Shown: in pieces, positions 52,791 to 62,108 of the stretch | Layout of the letters: each line of letters starts with the position of its first letter | How positions within the stretch are numbered: the stretch's first letter is position 1 | Source: Lepidodermella squamata | Taxonomy: Eukaryota; Gastrotricha | Direction: 5' to 3' | DNA length: 64,000 bases | NCBI GenBank assembly: GCA_047495785.1 | Contig: JBLDXI010000025.1 | Span: 2,108,001 to 2,172,000, forward strand | Notes under the pieces: model-generated | Seen by the model: only the letters and a program-made list of their open reading frames with translations | What the model was told of the DNA's origin: nothing | Database searches by the model: none | Position numbers and translations under genes: made by a program

Positions 52791-53147
52791 CACTAGACTC
52801 TACGCCCTAACTTGATTAAATCTGCCTCGTGCTTATAAATGTGATTCTACTCGTCTCAAAGATAAGTTGGATCTGGCAAGCTAGTAATTTTGTATCATCA
52901 TCTCTGTTCTTGAATTATTGATCACACGATCACACATGATTGACGATAATAACACCATAATATTTTTCGACGATACAGGGTTCAAGGTGTTAAGGTTCAG
53001 GGCGTTGCTAGCTTGTAGCTTTTGGTAAAAAATGTAAAGCATGGAAATTCATCATGAATTTGTGGCCGGGAATCGCAATGTCGGAATGTTGGAAATAAGA
53101 ACAGCTATTTAATATTTAATAGCAATTTTACTGACACCATTTTAGCC

Positions 53148-55038
53148 ATGGAAGCTATCGTGAGGCATGCTGCTTGTAAGGTATGATATCATCAACTACT
53201 TAAAAATCCTTTTCCATATCTTTCTCTCCAGATTTGCGGGAAGCATGTCATGAAGCGAAAAAACTATTATCCAGGACAATGCTCGGCGTGTCAGGTAAAG
53301 GAAGATGACTCTTCAGAATGGAGCTTTCAACATGTAATGTCCAGAAATTCTTCACACGGCAAGCTTCGAGGCGCTATGAATTTCATTGTCTCACTGGCAG
53401 GAATAATTGCGAAATTCTTCCTGGAAAAACTCGTGGTTGTTGTACTCGCTGCCGTCTGGAAAAGTGCTTCACTTTGCGCTCAAGCTCAGGTAGAATAGCC
53501 CCAGGAGATTATCATTAAGCAAATTCTGCTTTTTTCTTCAGCTTTCAAAACGAGGAATGAAAAGATTTTAAGAAATGAATCAGAGACAAAAGATCTTGAG
53601 ACAACTGCCGATGGTTGGTCATCAACGATACCAAGCAATCCAGAAATAATCGACCTCAGAATAGCGGAGAAGGCCACTAAAAACTCAGTTATTGGGCTCA
53701 CGTTCCTCCATGGCTTTTATGCGGTATGTTCGCAGTCTTTTCCTGTTCTATAATTTAATCTTTTATTGTAACTAATATAGCTTCCGCTGCGAAGAAGGAA
53801 TTTTCCTTATGATGACGTCACAATTTTGGCATCGGAATTTTCTAACGATCAGATCAGAATCTGCAATGATTTGGCCACAACATTTGCCCAGTATATGAAA
53901 GGTACTCGCTAAATTTTGCTAGCTTTGCACCAAAGGATAAGGGAAGGAGAAAAACAGACCTAAGCACAATACAAATATGAGCTCTCCTAGATGTTTAATG
54001 CCTGATTGCGTGTTTAACGGCTACAGGCGAGCTTCGAAGCTGAGACAAACTAATTTGCATTTTCTTATCAGATAGATTGGGATGTTCCTGATTTACCAAA
54101 TAATTTCTAAATATTCACCTGGCTGGCTAGGTAGGCAAATCTAAAAAGCCGCCGAATTTTGGGCAATTTGCTAGCAGGGTATCATATACACATGCATGTA
54201 CCTAATATTATTCAGCGATGCTGCGTCAAATTATCGAGGCCAGATTCGGCCATTTTCCGAAAATTCAGTATGATGACCCGCTACGATTGAAAAAAAGTTT
54301 ACTCTTGCAGACGCATTCGGAATTCCTGACCGCGAGTGGCCTCAAAACGCCGCGGCTGGCTTGACTGAAACCGCAATCGCTTTCACGTGCCAACAAGGCG
54401 ATAACAATCTGCTTTCTATAAACAAAGCTGTCTTACCTCAATTTCTAGCTGTTTTCCCCGAGTTTGAGGTAAATCTCTTCACCTCCTGATCATTTCTTTC
54501 GCATCCCTGTCCTTATGTAGTGATACAAATTCCATAATGTCATCAATTAATGCAAGATTTATGAAGAGCCATATATTCAAAAACAATCAACAATATTCAA
54601 AAACTCGTATTTATTGAAGTGGGAATATACCGGCACACTATGTATCTCTTTTGTTTTTTGTTTGCAGCCTGTCGCTATGTGGGCACAGGAGCTGTCGCAT
54701 GTGCTAAATGGCTGGCAACCGACGATGCCCGAATTTGCCCTATTTTTGTGCTACCTTTGTTTTAGTGGTACGTGCCAAATTGCGGATTACTGCTGACAGA
54801 TTATCGATTTTCTCCCACAGGATCGAAGACTCGGATTTCAGTTCGATTGTCAAATGTTTTGCAGAAATCGTTGTTCATTCAATGCGCTGCTTTGCGGAGA
54901 GGAATTGGGTGGAAGGACTACGTCGAAAGGGCCATTGCTATAATGGAGCAAGCTGCAGCGTACAGGCTAACACTTTTTGCGGTAGAAGAGGATCGAGCAA
55001 GTTCCTGGGTACGCAACGCCAAGCTATCATTTGGATAA
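53148..55038 (+). CDS. nuclear receptor gene N (subfamily S1)
   Basis: Exons: 53148-53180, 53232-53294, 53345-53489, 53542-53723, 53781-53901, 54311-54468, 54668-54767, 54821-55038 (339 aa). Exon 1 is MEAIVRHAACK. Finger 1 is ICGKHVMKRKNYYPGQCSAC; finger 2 is FHCLTGRNNC to GCCTRCRLEKC. Helix 1 is NSVIGLTFLHGFYA. Exon 6 has AAAGLTETAIAF, where Trp after Gly is replaced by Leu. Exon 7 reads ELSHVLNGWQPTMPEFALF; exon 8 ends NAKLSFG. Intron 5 (409 nt) keeps the S1 block CTGCGTCAAATTATCGAGGC (54,221-54,240). No AATAAA follows closely; instead an inverted repeat begins about 20 nt past the stop. Confidence 0.85.
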
Positions 55039-55052
55039 TTCCAGAAACTTTC

Positions 55053-55152
55053 AAGTACCATCGTGTGATCATTTGAGCGTTTCAGAAAAAAATTACATGC
55101 ATTTTGATCGGAGAAAAAAAATTAGAACGCTCAAATGATCACACGATGACGG
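55053..55152. repeat. inverted repeat just downstream of gene N
   Basis: CATCGTGTGATCATTTGAGC at about 55,060 is inverted at about 55,130-55,150 (GCTCAAATGATCACACGATG), with about 50 bp between. If transcribed it would form a 25-bp hairpin in the gene N 3' UTR. The outer arms are exact. Confidence 0.75.
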
Positions 55153-56105
55153 TTTTTGTGACATCATTTAGTGAATCTGTTAATTCTGATTTTGCTAACA
55201 AGATTTTGATTTATCTGGAGTTTATTTTCATCCGTTTTCGTTATCTTCTGTTTATTTATCAGTTTTCTTTACCCTTAAGTCGCTTGAAACTAACACATAA
55301 CTGCCCGAGTAAACCCGAATGGGATGAATTACGACGGAGAATCCGAAAAAATTACTCTCGAGGTCATAGGACGCACCCTACCTGCTCAGGTAAGCCACCT
55401 TACCTGGAATTTTCTGTCCACACCTGTCCAGGTGATGCTGATGGAAAAAGAAGCACCATCGTAATCAGCGTCATTTGTTACGTTATATAACAAATTCTTA
55501 CGTTTGTTATGCGCTGCTGTCAGATATAACAAATGGGGTCCCAAATCGATGCACCCTTTTTACAGTGTAAAAGCTTAACTTAGCAGCAAAAGTTGGCAGC
55601 ACGCCAACGGAAGGTGATGCAAGTGTAAGTTTTGTTTCTACCAACTAGTATTGGTCCATAACAATCCATAACAAATGATGAGACTTCCAGGACAAGTGTA
55701 AGTTAGTGCTGATGAAAACACGCTGCCAGGTTCAAAGCGGTAAAATGAAGACCTCGTGGATTATCAGAACAAGAAGTATCTACAATCGTGACCAGTCATA
55801 CGAATTCGTTCGCTTTCATAACAAGAACAGGAATTGTATACGCCTCGCTGACTCAATCTTCTTGATGCTTGGGCGCACCTTTGTTCCAAATTTCTATTCT
55901 TTTGCTTTTACCTTTGGCTTGTTCACGTCAAGCAACGTCAACGCCAAACATGCAGTCATTTTTACACGAAAATCGTCCGTTGATAATATGAAATCGCCGA
56001 AACCTTCCCTAGAAATTAGAAGTTCCACATTTTACGTAGGAACTAATTCAGGCGGAGGCCAAGTATATTATGGGCCTAGAACTGGTTTACAGATCAACTC
56101 CCTAT
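55153..56105. other. spacer with two moderately long unassigned frames
   Basis: Frames at 55,104-55,490 (128 codons) and 55,706-56,131 (141 codons) are longer than most non-genic frames here, but neither shows a recognisable motif. The second ends inside the gene K-like relic. They may be pieces of an unrecognised gene or element. Confidence 0.3.
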
Positions 56106-56480
56106 TAGGATTAGAATCTATCGATGCCTGAATTCGCTTTATTATTCATTTTCTGTTCCTCAGAGGTAAGAGTTTTCTTGATCAGAAAGTTCTCGAACAC
56201 TCCTTTTTTCCAGAAAAAGCGTTTGTGTGACAAACCCCCGCCTATCTCAACTTTAAAGACTCTCGAGACTGAAAAATCTATCGCTCTCCTAAATGTCTCA
56301 ACTGCGCGGGAGGCAATGAAAGCCATAGTGACAACTATTTCAGTCAAATTTAAAAATGTTTGAACAACCTTGCTGAAATAACACCCGGTATCTTTGAAAC
56401 TACTGCAGCTGTCCGAGACTTCGCTTTTCACAGAGCAGCAATTCAACATGACTATAGAGAGGCTCTCAATATCTTAAATA
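56106..56480 (+). pseudogene. gene K-type receptor relic (K', exons 7-8 only)
   Basis: It begins within exon 7 (MPEFALLFIF), passes CTCAGAG|GTAAGA, an intron like that of gene K, and an exon 8 copy. That copy holds CGACAAACCCCCGCC-type sequence, GCAATGAAAGCCATAGTGAC, CTTGCTGAAATAACACC and GAGAGGCTCTCAATATCTTAA, equivalent to the gene K C-terminus. Frameshifts break it. With gene O downstream it mirrors the K-L pair. Confidence 0.75.
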
Positions 56481-57112
56481 CGGACAAATCCAGATTTTTG
56501 CTGCTGCCGAACAATCGACTCCTTTTCCTTTCTTCTTTCTTATTATGTGGTTCAAAGCTTGAACATCATGCAATAATGAAAAATGTTACAGCTAAGTTGT
56601 TCGGTTATGATTTTTGGCTTTGATTCATTACTGAAGTTTAAATAAGCAATACCGAAGAGCGACGGTAATGTTAAATCATCGTCATGAGAAAATGCGAACT
56701 TACACCTTAATTGTGAGGCGACTCTAGATAAAGAAGGCAACTCCGCCGGGACACAGGTATGAAATTTTAAGATAACGCCACGTCAGTTCGAGTTTTACCC
56801 GTTGGGCCTTTTGGAAATACGCCTATTGTTGAAGTGCATTTTTCTTACATTTTATTGTTCTTTTCGGGGATCCTTGCGCAACATTTCTCTGATGTCATTC
56901 AAGCGGGAGTACAGTATCACTTCCTGACTTCATCTAAAAGCTATGACAGTTACTCTTGCAAAGCACTAATATCATATGCTGGCGCTTTTTGCATTTAATC
57001 ATGCGTGCTATATATACGAGTGCAGAAAAATCAATACAGCGATGTCTTGCGAAAGCATAGCTCAGTTTTTCTCATCAAACAGTAGCTGGAATTATCATTT
57101 GAAAGCATTAAC
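56481..57112. other. spacer between relic K' and gene O
   Basis: It is collinear with the K-L spacer (42,765-43,768), including CTCTAGATAAAGAAG, TTGGGCCTTTTGG, GATGTCATTCAAGCG and the block before exon 1 (GATGTCTTGCGAAAGCATAG, CTCAGTTTTTCTCATC). Confidence 0.5.
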
Positions 57113-58929
57113 ATGAATATCAGCGATGAGCAATTTCCCAAGGAAGATAATTTAGTCATCAACTGCAATGTAATGATTTTTCATGACCTTTTTGACTTCA
57201 TGACCTGATTTATTACGTAGATATGCGGCAAAGTTGTCCCGCCGAGAGAGCTATATCATCCTAGGCAATGTAATGCCTGCCAGGTAAACTTATTCTTTCA
57301 ACGTTTCCGTTAATAATTGCAAGCATTCACTTAGAAATTTTTCGCTCGACAACGCAAACGAAGGTTCGAATTTCAATGTATCACTGGGAAATTCAAGTGC
57401 GAGATAAATCCTGGAGCAACTCGTAGTTGCTGTACCCGTTGCCGGCTTGAAAAATGTTTCGCGTTGAGACTAAGAAGATGTAAGGCTTTTTTTGATGAAT
57501 TTAACAGAAAATAATCAGTAGAATTCTCTAGTTTCAAGAAGGAAAAGCGATGATCCTTCGGAAGTTACCATAAAGGAACCAAATGACGATTTTAGGTCTG
57601 AACAAGACATCTCGGTCTCGGCTCTAAATGCTTATTCATATGGCACCTGGCTTTATGCTACTAGTGTAGGATCTGGGGCTCCCGGTTTTGAAGCTAACAT
57701 CAGAAATGCAACGATACCTAGCAATCCTGATTTAATCCACTTCAGTAAAGTCGAGAAAGCCACCAAAAGCTCCATTACTGCGCTCACTTTTCTGCATGAT
57801 CTGCATTCGGTAATACATCTTCCTATTTCAATTCTCTCAGTCAATTGCCCTTCCTATTAAGCTCCCGCTGCGGAGACGAAACTTTCCTTATGACGATATC
57901 ACCCAGCTAGCCACAGACTTTTACACCAGCCAGATTAGGATCTGGAACGAAGCAAGCACCAAATTTGCAAAATACATGAAAGGTATGAATTTTTCAAAAA
58001 ATCTGATTTTCCTTTATCAAGTTAAATTTTATTCTCTTGCGCAGATGCTTTCGGAATTTCGAATCATGAGGTGATTCAAGCTGTCGCGACGGGCTGGTCT
58101 TCAACTGTGCTAGGTTTCACGGCACAAACTGGCAGCGAAAATCCAACACCAATCAATGAAGCTCTCTTGCCGACATTTCTTGGCGTTTTTCCCGAGTTTG
58201 AGGTAAACGCAGTCAATTTGTTTCCTAGTTAGATGCTACACCAGAAAAATATCACCCTAATTTATCTACCGAAAGCATGAATTTAGTTTCGGTATCTGAA
58301 TTCATGCTTTCAGTAGATAAATAACTGTCTTTTTGTGTATGAATTAGGGTGATGTTGAAAATCCATGAATTAGGATACTCACAGGGCCCTAATTGAGGGG
58401 ATTTCACGAGCTAAAATTCCGATTGTTAATCACCCATATTAGGGTGAATTTATTCTGGTGTATGGCATAAATGTCTCATTATTATTTCCGTTTCACGGGT
58501 CGAGAAGCAAAGTCTAGTATTATAAATCCACTTCCCTATTTGCAGCCTTTCGTTAAAATGGCAAAGGAGCTATCACACGTGCTGAGTGCCTGGCAGCCAA
58601 CGATGCCCGAATGCGCTTTATTCCTCTGTTACCTATTTTTCAGCGGTATGGATCAAATCCCCGGCTTTCTTTTTTGACCCATCCACTATCAATTCATTTG
58701 ATACGCAGAATCCTCAATTCCGAGATTGGTTCGACTATCAAATTTCTTGCTTAAATCGCTGTTCATGCATTACTTTGCTGTGAGAAGATGGCATCAGCAG
58801 CAGGACACAATTCACGTGGAAAGAGCCTTGGCTATCATGCAACAAGCCACGGCTTATGGACCGACATTTCTGAAAAAGGCAGAGGCTCACCAATTTCCCT
58901 GGGTGCGGATCGTCAAGCCATCCTTATAG
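57113..58929 (+). CDS. nuclear receptor gene O (subfamily S2)
   Basis: Exons: 57113-57169, 57221-57283, 57335-57479, 57532-57809, 57862-57982, 58045-58202, 58546-58645, 58709-58929 (380 aa). Finger 1 is ICGKVVPPRELYHPRQCNAC; helix KFFARQRKRR; finger 2 is FQCITGKFKC to SCCTRCRLEKC. Exon 4 is the longest in the window (278 nt). Exons 5-6 read FAKYMK|DAFGISNHEV; exon 7 reads KELSHVLSAWQPTMPECALF; exon 8 ends VRIVKPSL. Intron 6 holds an ACACCAGAA-end element (58,238-58,461), as in gene C. It is a paralog of gene L by block duplication. The exon 5 acceptor is TTAAG. Confidence 0.85.
58238..58461. mobile_element. ACACCAGAA-end inverted-repeat element in intron 6 of gene O
   Basis: Ends are ACACCAGAAAAATATCACCC and its near inverse, GGGTGAATTTATTCTGGTGT. 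The internal sequence is clearly homologous to the 13,209-13,465 element in gene C, including CCCTAATTGAGGGGATTTCA. Non-coding. Confidence 0.8.
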
Positions 58930-60823
58930 TCTCATGTATTGTTGAATAGTTCGCTTTTCGGTCACATCTCGACAAATAACAATCGATTCATTTAATCGCC
59001 AAAAAACATTAGGATGGTTAGCATGTTTTTTTTAACGCGTTTTACTTGAAATACTAACGCGAAGAGACAATAATTTTCTTCGTTGATGAAAAGTCGTCAC
59101 TATAAACGAATTTGTTGCTACGCGTTATTCTTTTAAACAACATTAGAGGCAAAGAAACGACCGTGATTGAATTGTCTTTCCTAAAATGCGTTTTTTACTG
59201 AACTTTTAGGTTCAAGGTTAGAAGAGAAGAGATAAACACTTTTCCAGGCCTGATTTAGGTTTGAATCGCACTCAGAGGACTTCAAGTTATTCCAGATATC
59301 AGATATTGCCACCGACCACACCATAACTAGCTCAGCAGGTAATTCGAAATGACTCTAACAAACAAGCTCTAAATTCATGGATAAAATTAAAAAACAATGA
59401 AAATTGAAGTTGCTGATTATCGCAATGAAAGAATGTAATTTCATGACCTACTCATGCCGTTCTAGTGAGTGCGATCAATAATTCTGCTCTATTTATGCCT
59501 CGTATTAGTATTGCAGCTTCTGAAATTTAATATGCTTTGACTACTGCTCGAATTTAAAAGCAGCATCAGTCGGTAGAGGCAGAGTTGAAAAGTTATATAC
59601 GACAGTTTGAGGCGGATTTGTTACTAATAACGAGCCCAGTAAATCTCACGAAAATATGATCGATAATTTTAGAAACGCAACTTGTCTTAGTAGATGAACG
59701 CTTGCACGTGCCAAGGTTTTGCATAATTTTTTCAACGAGTTTTGCAAAACCAGCTCACACTTCAATAATCACTAATGCACTAACATTTCACTTACAATTA
59801 TCAGCATTTCGAGCATAGTTCTATCAGGAGGTTGTTGTATCAAGTACAGCTTTTTCTGTACTGTCGATTCTTCGACCGTATACCTCACCTAATTTGCTAT
59901 TTCGAATGCGTCTTCCAATCTGAGCCACTTTTCTCCCAATATTTACGCAGTCCCGAGAGACTTTAAAGCTGAATACCGACGTTCTGACTAACCAAATTAC
60001 CATGACTGCCGTTTTTCAGCAGTATTAATTAAGTCCCTACTCCTGAGAGACTTAACAGCTTATCATTGTCGTTCTGACTTATCTGAATTACCGTGTCTGC
60101 CGTTTTTGGCGCCATTAATTCTAACCTTGATCACCTATAACAGACAGTTATTTGGAGAGGGAGCTGTTCTGCTTTGCCCTTATGCGTGGTAGGACACAAG
60201 GGCGCAGACATAGGCGCGCAGACGCAAGCGCGCCGGCTTTAGGGCGAAAGACAAACGGGCGTCAGACAGATGAGCTCAAAGTCATCAGGGCGCTGAGTCG
60301 AGACAAAAGGGCGGAGAATTAACAGTTAGAATGCAGCATTGCATCAAATAAGAGACGGAGTTACCGAGTCATCGTGTAAAAACGACGCGTATCACAGATT
60401 CTGTAATTCTAACATCGGTATTCTGTTTTTAGGTCCTCTGCTATTTATTGAGCCTATTGATAAGTTTAGTGAATGAATTTGAAAATTTATCGTAAATAAC
60501 ACGCTGGCACGTGCGAAAATTTTGACGGGGCGTCCTTCTCTACCCTGAGCCTGAGAACATTTTACAGTGGTGTCGAGTTGATTATTTTCGAGATGATAGT
60601 CGCGCAACAGAGGAAATTACTTGATTGAGTAATTAGAAAGGAAGAGTTTCCTTCAAATCTTTAGCAGCGCCCAATGGCAGGCTTTTTGGAATTCGTCGAA
60701 GTCAGATGTGAACTATTTGCTTCTATATTCTGCCAGCAATTTGCTTCAAAAATCACCCTCAATAATCGCTGATTTTTCATGAATATTATGAATAATTTTA
60801 TAAAAAAGTTGAATCGATCGATT
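58930..60823. other. spacer between genes O and P
   Basis: Its first part is collinear with the gene L 3' flank. The module 1-like stretch at 59,462-59,535 has GTGCGATCAATAATTCTGCT and CTTCTGAAATTTAATATGCT. Around 60,180-60,310 is a run of GGGCG(C/A)-phased repeats (AAGGGCGCAGAC, GGCGCGCAGACGC, AAAGGGCGGAG). No exon was found. Confidence 0.45.
60180..60320. repeat. degenerate short-period repeat rich in GGGCGC
   Basis: Units of roughly 12-20 bp around AA(A/G)GGGCG and GACA(A/G)(A/G) recur about eight times. They are GC-rich against an AT-rich background. Non-coding; origin unclear. Confidence 0.4.
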
Positions 60824-62108
60824 ATGCAAACTGACTTGAAACCAGTTTTTTGTCAGGTAATTTTTTCGAAATTTAAAATTCGAACTTTGCATACCTTTAA
60901 ATTAAACAGATATGCAGCAAACCTGTGACCAGGCGGCAGTACTATTGCCCGAAGCAATGCTCGGCGTGTCAGGTTATAACGATTTTACGCATTTAACAAT
61001 TTCGTGCTTCAAACTTGTAATTTGTAGAAATTCTTCACTCGCCAATCTTCGAGGCGTTTTGAATTCCAGTGTGTCACTGGTAAGAATGACTGCAAAATTC
61101 CTCCAAAAACTCGCAACGCTTGCACCCGATGCCGTCTTGAAAAGTGCTTTGCTCTCAAGTCAGCAACAAAATATAGAAATGCTGACGATAACTTGAAATC
61201 ATCGATACCAAGAGAGCCTGAACTGGCCGATCTCACGATGGCGGAGAGTGCAACCTTTAAATCTATTGTTGGCCTCACGTTTTTGCACGACTTACATTCG
61301 GTAATTCTTTCAACTCCCCAGCCAATTCGCAGTTGCATCTGTCCTCTCAAATTAAGTTGCCGCTGCGAACAAGGGCTGAACCTTATGAAGACGCAAACAA
61401 GTTGGCGTTAGACTTTGCCACCGATCAGTTAAGGGTCTATGGCATAGCAACTGAAAGATTCGCTCAGTACATGAAAGGTAAACATGCTCAAATTTCCGTA
61501 GTATGATTTTTCGAACACGTTCATCTTACAGAAGCTTTTGCCATTTCAAATCGCGAGCTGGCGCAAGCGGTCGCAACAGGGTGCTGGTCAACTGTGCTGG
61601 CTTTCACATCCCAACCCGGCGACGAAAGCCCACTGTCAATCAATAAAGCTATTATTCCTCAATGGCTGGCTATTTTTCCTGAATTCGGGGTAAAGCTATT
61701 GAAATATTGAATAGTGTTTAATGCCGCTTACGCAGCCTATCTTTTCGTGGGCCAATGAGCTATCGCACGTGTTGAGCGACTGGAAAGCTACAATGCCGGA
61801 ATTAGCTTTATTCCTCTGTTACCTGTTTTTTAGTGGTAAGTTCCTTATTGATGGCCACTCATTCTGTGTCTTTATCCTGTCATTCTTACGCAGAATGTAC
61901 GACCCCGGCTATGGTTCGAATATCAGATGTCTTGAAGAAATCGCTGATAATGCATCATGCCGGTTTTAGAAAAGGATCTTCAAATCAGGACGAGAACCAT
62001 GTCGAAAGAGCCATATCTGTCATGCAGCAAGCAGCAGCGTACAGGCCGGTATTGTTCAAAAAAGCAGAGGAGCACCCAATTTCCTGGGTTCACAACTTCG
62101 ATTCGTAA
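60824..62108 (+). CDS. nuclear receptor gene P (subfamily S3) with fused exons 3 and 4
   Basis: Exons: 60824-60856, 60910-60972, 61028-61300, 61357-61477, 61532-61689, 61736-61835, 61894-62108 (320 aa). Exon 1 is MQTDLKPVFCQ. Finger 1 is ICSKPVTRRQYYCPKQCSAC, with Ser where other members have Gly. Finger 2 is FQCVTGKNDC with PPKTRNACTRCRLEKC: one residue shorter, restoring the usual receptor spacing. The intron between exons 3 and 4 is missing and the frame runs straight from the DNA-binding domain into a very short hinge and SIVGLTFLHDLHS. Exon 6 ends EFG instead of EFE. Exon 7 reads NELSHVLSDWKATMPELALF. Intron 6 is only 46 nt. The closest relative here is gene F. Confidence 0.84.

Larger units (their letters stand above)
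50395..53147. other. long spacer between genes M and N
   Basis: It holds an inverted repeat (about 50,760-50,830, ATCAGCGCGTAAAGA against TCTTTACGCGCTAAT), a 45-codon Gly-rich frame at 51,425-51,562, a small inverted-repeat element at 52,025-52,175, a minus-strand frame at 52,069-52,398, module 1 (52,464-52,560) and module 2 (52,715-52,790). No receptor exon was found. Confidence 0.5.

Noticed and set aside
55706-56131. 141-codon open frame as a real gene
   Set aside because: It has no recognisable domain and its end runs into the gene K-type relic. Kept only as an unassigned frame in the spacer description.
60180-60320. GGGCGC-rich stretch as a CpG promoter
   Set aside because: It is a short-period degenerate repeat 0.5 kb from the gene P start and is not found before the other genes.
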